A model generated the notes under the pieces. That model saw only the letters and a list, made by a program, of their open reading frames with translations, did not search any database and was not told the origin of the DNA. Positions 36,290 to 50,520 of a stretch of 64,000 nt of DNA are shown one piece after another (within the stretch, counting starts at the first letter, position 1; every line of letters begins with the position of its first letter). Both the position numbers and the translations under genes were made by a program. This DNA comes from Xiphias gladius (Eukaryota > Chordata > Actinopteri > Istiophoriformes > Xiphiidae): the NCBI RefSeq assembly GCF_016859285.1, contig NC_053413.1, positions 18,309,501 through 18,373,500 of the forward strand, read 5' to 3'.

Positions 36290-36420
36290 TCGGCGGTACC
36301 GAACTCTCGTAATGGCTCGCGATGGCTGACACTTCTCGCGACATGTTGCTATTTCAATAGACGCGTTCAGCCAACGTAGTTTATTTTTGTTTTTTTGAGT
36401 AAACCGTGGAAGCTTCGTCA
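36290..36420 (+). promoter_or_regulatory. Probable CpG promoter near pter
   Basis: A CpG-rich patch in AT-rich surroundings contains TCTCGCGA at 36334-36341 and a related GCTCGCGAT at about 36315. The TCTCGCGA word is a known core element of TATA-less housekeeping promoters. It lies about 500 bp upstream of the first pter exon that could be found. Confidence 0.5.
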
Positions 36421-36835
36421 GTATGTGTGTGTCTGGGATGGGACACTGGTCCTGTATGTCTCGGTCATAAGATAAGAAGGATGTCCTGCATCAGTTTGCT
36501 GTGCTGACAGTTTGATCCATTCGCCCATTATCTCAGCACTCTCTGCGTTTATGTGCAAGGACTTCTTCTGTATCTTTTGATTGATCTGAATGGGCTCGAG
36601 GCTGCTGTGTCCAGTCTTTTAGTAGCGACGCACTGAGACTGTGCATTTACTCCTCGAGGATACTTGGATATTTTCATCCAAACCTCGCATGTGCTCTGTT
36701 CGTGCGCAATCAAGTGTGTTGAAGAGATAGAACAGAGAAATTCAAGAAGTGTCTTTGTAATACGTTGTAACACCAGGTGCTTGTCTGGAGCAATGCTTTC
36801 CCTCTTTAACTAACTCCTGATCATCTGCGCACCAG

Positions 36836-38872
36836 CTCACAGACATCATCGTCGGGGAGGTGCTTCACGGCGCCGACGGTACCGACATCCGCTGTGGCGT
36901 GATCGGAGAGATTGGCACCAGCTGGCCCATCACGGAGAGCGAAAGGAAAGTGCTGAGGGCCACGGCTCACGCCCAGGCCCAGCTCGGCTGCCCCGTTATC
37001 ATTCATCCTGGCAGAAACCCTGCCGCTCCGGCGGAATCGGTCCGGATTCTCCAGGAGGCCGGGGCTGACATCGGCAAAACGGTCATGTCTCACCTGGACA
37101 GGTGAGAAGTGCCTGAGAACAGTTTACTTAGTCAGTCGTCAACTGAAGAATTCAACTGTATAATTTTGTTGACAGTGTAACAAGCTTTTTAAACATTAAC
37201 TTTATATGGGTTAAGGTTGAGAATAAAGCCCTGGTACCCCTGTCATGTTGCTACATCTCCCTAGTGTTTGTTTATCTCTTTGCTTTAACTAAAAATAAAC
37301 GCGTTAGAAGAGATTATTCACTCATTTCACCATCTCCACTTGACTATAACTTTAGCTCTGTTCCTTGTTTGTTTTTTTGAGATAATCCATGAGATAAATT
37401 TTAAAACTAAATTTGCACTTTCTCCACATGTCTCTATTCACATTCCATCACTGGAAAAATTTTCTGAGCTGTGCTTGTTGCGAGGGAATCTTGTTTAGCA
37501 TAAACAGCAGTGTCCTCTTGCAGCAGGAAACATAACTTTTGAATGCAGGCGGGTAAAAAATCTGGGTGGAAATAGCTTTAAACCGATGTGGTCTTTGAAA
37601 TAAATCTGGTTATGTTTTGGTTAAGTGAAAACTGAAAATGTCTTATTTGTAGAAGGGTTTTACGAGTCTAATATTTAAGCATTGCTTTGTCCTGTCAATT
37701 AACGTGCTAAAAAGAGAGATTTATTAAATAAGATAGCTTTATCATTACATAGTTGATCCCAATATTTGTTAGAACTGCTTCTTTACAACAAATTAGCTGA
37801 GTCACTGCTATACTGGGGTCTGGTATTTTGCATGCTTAGGTAAGTTGCAGAAATTGCATTGTACGGTAAACATTGACCCTTATATAAAAATAGAAATAAA
37901 ACGTTTTAAGAAACATTTAGCACCTTGACTTTATCCTCTTTCCATCCTTTTCCTGCAGGACTATATTTGATAACGGTGAACTACTCGAGTTTGCTAAGCT
38001 GGGGAGTTACCTGGAGTATGATCTGTTTGGAACGGAGATGCTGAACTACTCGTACAACATGGAGGTGGACATGCCCAGTGACAGCCAGAGAATCCAGACG
38101 TGAGTAACGCTGGCCAGGGTTAAACTTGTCTTTTCAGAGTGACTCTAGTGATCGGACGCACCAGATCTAGATACAAGTGCGACCAAGATGATGTGTCCAA
38201 AAAATGACACTTGAATGTGTCCTCTGTGTTCAAATCTGAGAAGGGATCCATTTTCCTTTTGTTTGAGAGAGTCCCTTTATATTTTTTTTTCATGTGTGTG
38301 TGGAGCCAGAATCCACATCAGAAGTATTTTATTTGGACTAAAATGCTTGTTTTGTGTTTCACTCCCTGTGGAGAGATGGATGTGTCTCAACAGTCTTTTC
38401 CTAGAAACTGTTTGACACTAATCCCCCACCACAGTGTAGGGGGGAGCGTGTGTCAACAGGAGGAGTCACGAATGAGATGTGTTGCTCGCAGCATTCACAT
38501 TCTGGTCAAATGTTTGTCCGCACACACAAAAGACAGGTTTAACAACGCATGACTGACAGGCCGGCAGACCGGCAATTACAGTTTGCTCTTAAGCTTAAAA
38601 TTGCCAGTGGTGTTATGTTCAGGGCCCCTTGGTTTTCACAAGTTGCTTTGTTCGTGTTCAGCTTGGCGATCCTGGTGAAGGAGGGCTACGAGGACAAGAT
38701 CGTGGTCGCACATGACATCCACACCAAGAACCGCCTGACCAAGTACGGCGGCCACGGCTACTCTCACATCCTGAAGAACATTGCGCCCAAGATGCTGATG
38801 AGGGGCATCTCGCAGCACCAGGTGGATAAAATTCTCATCGACAACCCGAAACGCTGGCTGACGTTCAAATAA
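36836..38872 (+). CDS. pter: Phosphotriesterase-related protein (PTER), C-terminal three exons
   Basis: Exons 36836-37101, 37959-38099 and 38662-38872 encode the last 205 residues of PTER, a metal-dependent amidohydrolase-fold enzyme of the phosphotriesterase family acting in the cytosol. Human PTER has 349 residues. This part carries [16 protein letters not shown], the metal-site words VIIHPGR and SHLDR, the VVAHDIHTK segment with the active-site Asp, and the C-terminal end NPKRWLTFK. Splice sites keep frame. The first exon found opens at a good acceptor (TAACTAAC branch-like word, then ACCAG), so an upstream coding exon is expected. About 140 N-terminal residues, including the first metal-binding HxH, were not found upstream. 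The locus may be an assembly loss, a distant exon or a truncated gene. An AATAAA overlaps the stop codon (38868-38873). Confidence 0.92.
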
Positions 38873-40621
38873 AGCAAAAAAGGAGACCAGAGGCAGGCTT
38901 ATTGATGTAGTGATTATTTTATCTTCACATGATGACTGGACACCCCACAATGAATATTTTTGATATCTTTGCAATAATCACGTTCCAAAGTGATTCATAA
39001 ATGTGCTTTCGGACCCTTAAACCAATAAGCTAACAGTGCTTGTCCATAAATTTGCCTTTAATGTCAATGTTCTTGAATTTTTCAGCAAAGCAAAAATGTT
39101 TTTGTAACTTTTTTTCTTTTAAATGGAAAATAATTAGAGGCTGTCGTTTCATCCAGCCGAAAGAGTTTTTTGAAAGACCCTTACTAATTAAAACTGAATT
39201 TTATATATGTGATTATACATTATCACTTTGTGAGCAAATTATATAAAGGCGTCTTGCAGGATCACAGTGCCGCTCATTAGCAGTCTTGTTTTGGTCCCAT
39301 TGATGCCACAAAAACCAACTTTTTCTTGTCTGCAGAAATGTTAATGCCGTCTAAGACATGCAAATATTTTCCATTCTCTGGAGGTATTGTCTTACAGTGG
39401 GGCTCACAAACTGGTGCTAATTGATTTTGCCATTTCAGTGTCAGTGTCATAGCCACTTTCCTTGTATTTCTAAGTGACATTTCTGCGAACATGTTTTATG
39501 GAATGAAAATAATGAGCGTGTCAGTAATCAGTATGCTGCTCTGCTCTTGACACAATGCGGCGGTGTTAGATGAGTTGTCCTGTTGCCCCTCGGTGGGTGT
39601 CAGCGTGTCTTAAGGGAGGCTGAGTGTCTGGCCAGATGAAGGACATGTTCTCCTCTCACCTGGGAACAGGTGGCCTCACAGGGTGACTCCGCCACATGAT
39701 CAATGGCATGATTGCAACAGTTGACTGTGCACCATGAAAAACTATATAGCTTTGATTAATCTCTCTGAGAGGAGTTTAAAGTGAGCCAGAGAATTTCATT
39801 TTACGTTACATACAATCAGCAGGCAGATCGATGACTGTTGTTGAGCTCAAGGAGACATTTCTGTCCATGTGACCGTCCAATTTTTCTGATGGTGACTAAC
39901 CGCCAGGCCGCCCTGTAGCCCCAAGCAGCTGTCATATTGAGACAGACAGACAAAAAAACGAGTGGCGATGATCATTTTGTGACAGTGCTTCAATGTGAAC
40001 ACCAGAATGGCCCTTTACAGATTTCTTTCTCTCCAAAGTCTTTTTATGCTGCACAGTTAAAATGGTAATTTTTATAATCATGCATCACCACAGCTTTGAA
40101 CATTTCCACTCAAAGTGCAACAGCTATCGCATAATGTTGAAAACAAAAAAAATAAAGCACACCTTTGGACTAACAACACTGTGACCAGAGTGGTGATTAT
40201 GTGAGTATCATTCTAGCATCTATAATTCAATGCTAAAGGTCAATACATTGGACGTTTAATCTACATTCACTCAGTATGTGTTACCACAGCAGCTACAGTA
40301 CGTTTGACATATCAGCAAACTTAATTTGTAAAGCTAGAGTTTATTCAAAGTGCACTAATCAATCCGACAAGGGTACAATTCAACGCTGTACGAAGTAAAT
40401 TTGATTATTACTATCCTTTAATTACACTTTAAGAGCATCGCATTGCCAAGTACATTCCTTTTAATTTTACGCACGACTTCCTCCACATCTTCCTTGACTC
40501 TTGCAATATGGAAATGATGAGCTCTGTCTGTAATAATCCAACTGACATAGAATTGAGGCCGAGCGATGAAACAAGCTATATGCAGAGCAGATCCCCTCCC
40601 TCAGCAGAGCTTTTCCCTGAT
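38873..40621. other. Convergent intergenic stretch between pter and c1ql3
   Basis: AT-rich without exons. Candidate poly(A) signals are AATAAA at 40151-40156 (+, for pter) and TTTATT at 40340-40345 (AATAAA on -, for c1ql3). The region near 39,560-39,720 is somewhat richer in GC but has no recognised feature. Confidence 0.5.
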
Positions 40622-42120
<1,499 letters not shown>

Positions 42121-43790
42121 GAGGAAAAGCTAAACAATCAGCATTTTGTGATTGTGCAGCACAAACAAGTTTCTGCCCACCGCGGTGCCACAGGAGAGAA
42201 TGGGCTAGAAAAATAAGCGATACCCGTGTCGGTGTTTGGAAGGGTGAGGGGAGGGGTGGAGGTGATGGATGGGTTAGAAACCGTGCATTTCTTCAATCAA
42301 AAGAGAGAAAGTGAACAACATAGAAACATCGTCGCAACTTTGGAGCGTTGGATCGTGACCACCTTATTTTATGCATTTATTTGTGGAGCCAGGGATCTAC
42401 TTTGTATCATTTCACTGGGGGGGGGGTTAACACTGGGTATTACTTTTTTCCGATCAATGATTCGGACCCTACTTCCCACAACATGTTACCAGTAGTCATT
42501 CAAACAGCTCTAAAGATCTCGAGCATGATTCGGCCCATTAAGGAAAAAAGGCTCTACTCCTCTGGCACGTGGCCACACCCGACTGGCTCCCCTTGTCCAA
42601 TTTATCATTTGGAGAAAATCTATAGAGCCACGGAAAGGAAGAAGGTAGTCACCAGGAGCTGGCAGTGAAGGATGACTTCACCCAGATTTACTGATGAAAT
42701 GACTGAATGCTGAGGCATGTAGAGGGGAACTAAATCACATCACTTAATTACCAATGGGATTTTTCCCTTTAGCAGCTGTAAGTGAAAAAATCTAAATTGC
42801 CGGTTGTAATATTGTAAAAAGTCAGTGACAGTTTACTTAAAATTTACAATCGGACCTTAAATTATTTATAAAGTGATCCAAACGGTCCCTATTGATTTCT
42901 AAAAGATCAGATCTTTAAAAAAAGATCAGATAAAACTTCAGCACAGTGGCTTTTCTGAGGTTTGAGTGATGAAGGGCTAATTCTTGTTGAGCAGAGCGGA
43001 TGATGACATGCTCATGAATGCAGAGGCTATCACTCTGCGTCGATGGCACCTCAGGGCCAGGTGAGATAGATGAACGGGAGCTAAAAAGCACAGATAGCCT
43101 TGTTTGTTTGGGAGGAGGGAGGGGCGCCGATTGCAGCGTGAATGTGAACTGTGGAAGTTCAAATGCAACAATGTGTTTGTTGACTCATGCTCTCAAAAAG
43201 CACCATACAGGACCTAAAGAGATAAAGGTGAAAGGGCTATGATATAATGTTTGACTGCGAGTATTGAAGATCTTAATCTGTCACAGAAGAAATTATTTAA
43301 AAGTGTTTTGATGTGTACATACACAAAATTTAAGTAGATGAGCTCAAATCAAATTGTATAGGCCACAAAGCTGCGCTGTTTTTTTACATCTGAAATTACA
43401 TCCCATTTCAGCATGAGAATATTAACCATGAGGACAACAACGACAGAAAGGGGAAAAAAAATACAATCACATAATTGCCGACTCCCCATGTTTATAGTAC
43501 AGGTGTACCATAATGCCTGTTCTTACACACGCCACTGACAAAACCAGCCCATCACATAAAGATATAAGCATATGTATGTATGTACACATTCTTGGCACTT
43601 GGAAATGGAAAAGGTTAAGATGTCTGCTTTAGCAATCCAGTTGGTGGAAAGGAAAGATTCTCCAAATAATCAATGAATGGAGATCAGATTTTATTATCTA
43701 TCTTTTTAATATTATAACTGATCCATTCAAAATGAATCTCAGTTTCTCAATTTGAAGACACGTCATATCCTCCTTGGTCCATCATATAAA
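42121..43790. other. Gene-poor stretch upstream of c1ql3
   Basis: A G-run lies at about 42,417-42,426. No exons or clear repeats were recognised; the short frames are isolated and without family resemblance. Confidence 0.4.
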
Positions 43791-43794
43791 AGAT

Positions 43795-44145
43795 GGAGGG
43801 CCAGACGGCCTTCAATAAACCTTAATGAGGTGTAATCAGATGCTACGGCTGGCGACACGACCAGGTGCTGAAGACAGTGGCCACCTCCAACGCTGTGGCC
43901 GAGATGGCCCTTCGTCAGAGCCGTTGAGCAGCCCCAGCCACAGCCCAGATCATCAACCGGTGCGCTCACCTCTGCGTCGGACTGGGAGCTGCGAGTTGAC
44001 TTGGCGAGGCAGCTCAAATTCCCGGACCAACTGTTATGGCAACCGTGTTGAGGCCAGACATTGTACGATCATCGGCCTCCTCGAGCAGGTGCTCCTCATA
44101 GAACTGACAGTTCCCTGGGAGACCAGAAATGCCCGATGACCTGAG
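43795..44145 (+). mobile_element. Degenerate retroelement fragment
   Basis: Read in shifting frames, the interval gives WRHDQVLKTV near the start, then DWELRVDL, QLKFPDQ and finally LLIELTVPWETR. This order (RHDQVL, LRVDL, LKFP, LELTVPWE) is familiar from the 3' part of polyproteins of fish retrotransposons. Frame changes and a stop show it is dead, and no reverse transcriptase core is present. Confidence 0.6.
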
Positions 44146-47100
44146 GAACATCACTGATGACGTCTTCTAGCCCATCCTAGAATGTGTCTTTGAATCATGA
44201 ATCAAAACCTAATCTCTACATAAGAACTAGTTTGTGTTGTGCAACCTGTTTTAATTTATTCACTTAGTAAACAATTATGTCAGAGCTAGGCAAAGTTTGA
44301 GCTTGCGAACAAGTCGTGCAACTGGATCCAGATTAGTTGTGGTGTTATAAACTCTTAATAAATAATAGCTTAGGATGTATTTTTTCCCCCAAAAAAATCA
44401 TGGTAATTGCATTTTTTTGGGTGATTAATACGGTATATAAGCTTATAGAGAAATACAACAAGAAAGGGGAGCTTTGTGGATTTTTATATAGTGCAGTCTT
44501 CGTCTGATTGCAACTTTTTCATGATTATAACTTGACTAACTCAAAAATTGAGACATAAAATTTCAGAATTGTAGTAATTTCCTCTCATAATGTCCCCTTA
44601 AGACAGAAAATACTCCTCATTTTTATAGGCTGTGTGTTGACATTTTATTTTCCTCTTAGTATTTCCTGGTTTTGTTTTGTTTCATTTTATTAATGTATCT
44701 TTGTTACAGCCGATGGTACTTAGGGAGGGCACTGCATGTGAGCTAAAATACATCATCATTTCTAAAAGAACACATTTTCTGTGGGATGGGTGCAAAGTGA
44801 GAAATAGAATAGTATATAATAGAATAGTATCTAAAGACTCACATGCACACACACACACACACACACCCAAACACGGAGGGACATACTGCGTTGGCTATGA
44901 GTCAGTGAACACTTGTTAGTGGTCAGGCTCTTTCCCTCCAGTTGGCATGAGCCTTTAGTGACTCAGCTAGACTTGTCGACCAGGAGCCAGAGTGAACAGC
45001 AGTGTCAAAATCAACCAAAAGCTGTGGGAAGAAGACATAACTTGTATTAGAAAGCTTTTCACAGTATCACACCATCTGAATCAGGGCGTAAATCTTTTAT
45101 TTCTGTTAAAAAAAAATTTAAAAAAAGATCTCGCATGTTTGCGATGTGGAATTTGTAGCGGAAAATGACATTGTGCTTCATGATGTGCTGTATGTGACAG
45201 ACAAATGTATGGAGCAACAATCTGATGTTCTTGGATAATACTTATATGGAGCTGTTTATTCGATAAGTGTCTGGCTTAAGGTATAATTAGAAAAGTCAGG
45301 GGCGTGCGCAACACCGCACCTAAGGGAAAAGTCCGCATTGACATAGAAACACTCACTCTCCCGCTGAGTTTGTAGGAGTCAAAAGAAGGAGCTACTCCTA
45401 TGATTTGGGAAGCGATCGGTCACATCTTGGGCGAAAGTCCAAGCACACACGCCTTTAAAAAGGGACTCGAGACAAAATCTTGTGGTTCTCTCAGCATGAG
45501 ACGTTGCTGATGATTGTTTTTGCCCACCTGCAGGCGTATGAATAAGAATAAAAATCAAAAATCAGGAAGGCCTTCTTTTGTCTGAGAGTCTTCATTACAG
45601 ACGCTTCCACCGCAGCTTTCATCACAAGATCTTTTCCCGGCACAAGATCTTAGTTACTCGGCTCACCTCCGGCACTGCATTGAAAGATTCCTCTGGTGGT
45701 GGAGAGCGCTGACAGGTTTGCTCTGAGTCTCGACTTTGGAGTTCATTTACAACCAGTCAGACAAGAGTCCTGGGGGAGCCTGATGATTTTTGACATCCGG
45801 ACAAGCAGATGTTTAGAGGACATGAATAAAACATACAGCCCATCTGACCACAAAACCGAGGCTTTCCGAGTGTCTAATGAAATATGAGGCGTGATTTCAC
45901 ACACACAAAAAAATTCCTTTGTCAGTAAGTGTGATGCTATATGAAATATGTATGACATTTATGTTGTCTGACCTGGGTGGCTAAGCAGGGTTTAATTGTG
46001 GTTATGACAATCAAAGCTGAGACAGGTTTTTCAAACAATTTGCGTGGTGAATGGGAGGGAAACTGAATGGACCTCTCATTACCAGCCAGGAACATCAACA
46101 GAAATATAACGTGACCACCAACACCCAAGTGTTTATCAACTGATAACTCACCATGTGTGCCACGCAGCGATAAGATCCATGTCCCCGTGTACTTTTCACA
46201 CGTTCTGCTCTTTCAGAATTGGAGTGTTTATTTTTCTTTTCCACAGAAAAGCCAGTGAAAAGGCTGGGCTCAACAGTTCAGCTCAGCAGGGGGATAACAG
46301 AATGCGTTACCACACCACCCACTCAAAGCTGGTCCTGTACTGTATTTGAGATGGCGAGGCAATCACAGTCGCCCAGGGTGGGACTGACGTTGCATACGGG
46401 AGAGCAGGGCTTTTCATTCAAGTCAAAATCAAGGTGTGATTATTTTGATTGATTTAATAATTTTTCTTCTAGTTGTCTAGTTCAAGTGCTCTGACCACTC
46501 TCTGCCCCCACTTCCAGGGCCGTAGATACAGGACGCTAAAATTGAGGAGAGCTCGTTTTGTCCCTTCTGCCATAGAGTTACAAAAAAAATTGCCCCCGAT
46601 GACCCCATTTGTTTATTTAATGCAATGTACGTTCTGTACATATGCTATGTGAATATGTGTATATGTGCTGGAAGACTGAGGGGGAATTAATGTCACCTGT
46701 ACGCTGTGGTGTAGTTATCCGTATGTTTCTGATGCAGTTGTACAGGTTGTGAAAAGACCATATCTATCTACCTCGACAGGAGAGCAATTACTTCAAGACC
46801 TTTAAATTATATTTGTGCGGATGTCCTTGTGTCGGTGTACTGCTGTTCTTTTCGTTCTTCATTCTTCAGCAGTGTGGGAGGAGGCGTTCTCAGTGTTCTC
46901 TACTCTCTCGTGTGCACTTCTGAAAGACTACAATTGATTCAGGTTTGCAAATGCATAAGTGTGTAAGGCCTCAAAATACTGTACATTTACAGTTAAGGCT
47001 TCCCGGAAGAGGGGAACATGAAAATAAGGATTCAGATTATTCGGAGCTTCAAGTAGACTCCAGGTCATCTGTAGAGAGAAAATGAAGAAAAAGGAGATAA

Positions 47101-48711
47101 TGGATGAGAATAAATCATGAATTGCACTTGAGAACAGGCATTATGGAAATACTAGTGTCTGCGGTAGTCTGCAGTGCCTGCTGGAGCAAAGTTTATGAAC
47201 TTTGTCAAAACAGGCCATAACCAATTTCAGTATAACCCTTGCTTGAGCTCCTCCTTATCAAGTCTTCTTATTAAATTTTCCTAATAAGTCATTTTTGTCT
47301 CTTTTTGTCTCATAAAATGAGGCCAAAAAGAGTAATTTTCTTAAAACACGTGGAAAATCAGCCAGGGCACCGAGACTCTTTTAGTTGTTCCTCTTGTTTC
47401 TGATGCGAGTCACCTCGTATCAGGTATTTTGCAGAATCGTGTTTAATTTTTGTATCTATTCTTGTGCAGCGACCCGTCTTATTCATTGTTGTATCAGGAT
47501 AAAGTGGTTTATTTCTGGAAAGTTCCTAAAACAAGTTGATTTCTGCTGGAAACACTGCACTGGCGTATTTTTCACTTACTTTTTAAGATAGTATTTCTAT
47601 GACTCAGTTAAAGTTTCCCTGTGGAGTTTTGACCTCTAGTAGTGCTATGGAGCAGTTTTTATGAGTGGGTACCCATTTTGTTTGTCTTGCTATAAATGCA
47701 TTCAAAACCTTTGTTAGACCTCAAGGATACACACAATGAGTTTGTGCAAGTAACACTGTATGTACACACAACTAGTAAAAGAAGTGATGGAGAAAGATGG
47801 AGATCTTTTGCAGTGTCCATCCATGTCACATGTCAGCGCTCTAGGGTTTTCCAGTGATTTTACACTTTCAAACAGAATACCACAGTGGAAGTGAGACATT
47901 TCAAATTCTCTCATTTGTATTAGCTGTCCTTTGATTAACACGAGCTCACTTGGTTGAACAATGCTGCTGATTGCTAAACTTTCCATTTCACCATCAATGA
48001 CTGTAGCGCTACTTACTAATTCAGTTCAAAGATCGTACTTTCCTCTCTGCAGCGACCTCCTGTCCTCCTGCAGAGAAGAAACAGTCTGTGAATAAGGTGT
48101 TGAATCATGAGTTGCATCCTGTGAGGGGACCAGCGACAATACTGAAAACCCAACAAATGTCTTAGAGGAAGGGAAGTTGGTTACTCCAGGCCAAAGAGGT
48201 ACTCAAATTTAAGCTCTAAAAGGAAAGGTCTGCATGGCTTAATGAAGCAGTAGGTATTTGAAATCCACTTATACTTGTAAACATAAGTATCCTAAAAATG
48301 ATCTGGTACAGGGAGATGACATTTGAGATTTTATTAGTCTGAAAATCTCTCTGAATTGTTATTTCATTTTACTTGAATCGCTAGAATAAATAAATAAATA
48401 AATGAATAAATTCAGAGATGTGGGCAGTGATGCAAAGCATCTGGATTCAGGCAATCGATTTTGGGGTCTGACTAACATGAATTTTTAAGGGCTGATACCA
48501 ACATTTTTAGACCTTAGTCACCAGCATCTATCAGAATCAAATCAGACCATCATTTCACGACAGAACTCTCGACAGCAGCACTTCAGTAGCAGGGGAAACT
48601 CGGACACACAGAGCCCTCACAAAAAAAGAAATACATTTTAACACACATCACCAAATAAATGTGATGATTACATTGGTTAACTTTTGGTTTATAGCGGTAG
48701 ACTGTAACTGA
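44146..48711. other. Gene-poor stretch
   Basis: AT-rich DNA with a short (CA)n near 44,845-44,868 and an AATA tetranucleotide near 48,385-48,410. No exon with family resemblance was found on either strand. The blocks at 45,590-45,880 are somewhat less AT-rich but were not recognised. Confidence 0.4.
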
Positions 48712-49112
48712 ATACATTTACTCAAGCACTGCACTGAAGTACAAACTTGAGACACTAGTACTTCACATGAGTATTTCATTTTTATACTATACTTCATACT
48801 TGTGAATTTGTAAATTTCTGAGTAAAGTTTTTCACCTTTCCCAGCTACATTTATTTGACAGCAATAGTTACTGGTTACATTTCAGATTAAGATTTTACAT
48901 AGAAAACACATGATCGTTTGATATAATATGATGCATTTTTCTGGATTAAATTAATTAAATCATCAGAATTAATATATATATATATATATAAAACACACCA
49001 AAGGGTCTATTCATCTTAATGAGTACTTTACTTTTGATATAGTTTGCTGATAAGAGTTATGTACTCTTACTTTTAGCATATATGTAAAGGATATTTGGTC
49101 CACCACTGCTGG
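48712..49112 (+). mobile_element. Teleost repeat of the ACTCAAGTACT / CATTTATTTGACAG type
   Basis: Begins GACTGTAACTGAATACATTT then ACTCAAGCACTGCACTGAAG, contains CATTTATTTGACAGCAATAG, and ends near GGATATTTGGTCCACCACTG. These are hallmark words of a very common dispersed fish element. A TA run at 48,974-48,992 lies inside. Confidence 0.75.
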
Positions 49113-50321
49113 TTTAGGAAGAATTCTGAGGACATAACGGGTTCATAAACATTATGCATTTAAAGGGTCAGTTTCAATGGTTATATTTCAAACGATAAAA
49201 AAAATAAAAAATCATCTGTATCTTTTATGAGTACCTCATAATGAAACAAAATATTTGAGTGAAGCCTTGTCGAGATATGTCAGTTTGTGTCCTGCATTCC
49301 AGGAGTGTTTTGATTGCTCACAATAAAAATTTATGTATTGCAAACCTGGAATACAGGATTACAGAAAAAGGATTATAACAAAACCAAATCCCTCATGCAA
49401 CGACAACAACAAAAAAAATAAATAAATAAGTAGATTGATTTTCATCGAGATGTCAATCGATGCACTGTTTCGCTGATGGCATCAGAGGGCGGAGTGTCAC
49501 ATTTTCTGCCGATGAGATTGAGCGGCAGCGAGGGGCTTAGTGGTAAATACAATCGAGGAGTGTAAACATACCGAGGGCCACAAAAGGCCGATCAATGCCC
49601 CCAGTCTGGGATTGATTAATTACCCCAAGAAAGAGACTGAGGTGTGAGGGCACCAGAGAAACCTGATCAGAACAAGATTTATCACCCAATCTCTGTATCA
49701 TCACTCCCTCCCTCTGACTGTTTTCTCTTATTTTACTTTTTTTTCCCATATCTGCCCTTCTCCATTTACTTCCTTGAGTGTGTCATGAAAATATGAATGA
49801 CTCTTTAACATATCGTAGTGTTTAAAAATAGAAAAAGAACTAGGTTATGGTAACCTTAACCGGCACTTTCGAAGGCTACAGGCTGCAAATGTCAGAGGAA
49901 AACCGTATGACCCCACTGAAAAATTAACATGTATACCAATAGGGGCTATAGAATCCAAGTCCAACAAAGTACCTGAGAATAAACTACCGACTATCAACCA
50001 CACATAATAAAGCTCTATGATAATATTTGAGTGACTTATTTTGTTATTTGTGAGATCTTTTGAAAATATGCCTTCCTCCCTTGAATAAGGGAATAAGCAC
50101 TAAATAGTGCATTAAATAAGTGACACAAATGTTTTGATCTGACAGTTAAATAAATAAATAAATAATCCTTACTCAAGGTTCACAAACATTTTCCAAAACG
50201 TTCAACTGATTCGGATCCCATGAAAGACTTAAATTTGTTTAAGTAGTGAAATTACTGTTTCCAAGGGCAAAATAAACTTTCACTTTTTTTTTTTTTTTTT
50301 TTCTGCGGTTTTGTTTTCAGA
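49113..50321. other. Gene-poor stretch with a less AT-rich block
   Basis: Mostly AT-rich. The block at about 49,430-49,700 is more complex and includes GGATTGATTAATTACCCC, a homeodomain-type word. It is a weak candidate for a conserved regulatory element, with no direct proof. Confidence 0.3.
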
Positions 50322-50520
50322 GGCACATTAAACAAATAGTTTGACATTTTGGGAAATACATTTATCTTTATGATGAGCTAAGCTAAGCTAACTCGTTTCT
50401 GGCAGTACGGCCCTATATTTGACGGACAGATGTTAGAGTGGTATCAATCTTTTCAGCTAACGAAAGCAAAAAAAAAGCAAATAAGTGTATATTCCCTAAA
50501 AATGTCCTACTACTGCTTTA
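50322..50520 (+). mobile_element. Teleost repeat of the GCTAAGCTAAGCTAA type
   Basis: Starts near AAACAAATAGTTTGACATTT followed by TGGGAAATAC, contains GAGCTAAGCTAAGCTAACTC, and has AGAGTGGTATCAATCTTTTC. This is a rearranged copy of a widespread fish repeat. Confidence 0.65.

Noticed and set aside
36481..36510. ATGTCCTGCATCAGTTTGCT considered as a pter start
   Set aside because: The frame meets a stop after seven codons and does not continue into PTER-like sequence.
38636..38974. 112-codon minus-strand frame over the last pter exon
   Set aside because: Antisense shadow of a conserved pter exon.
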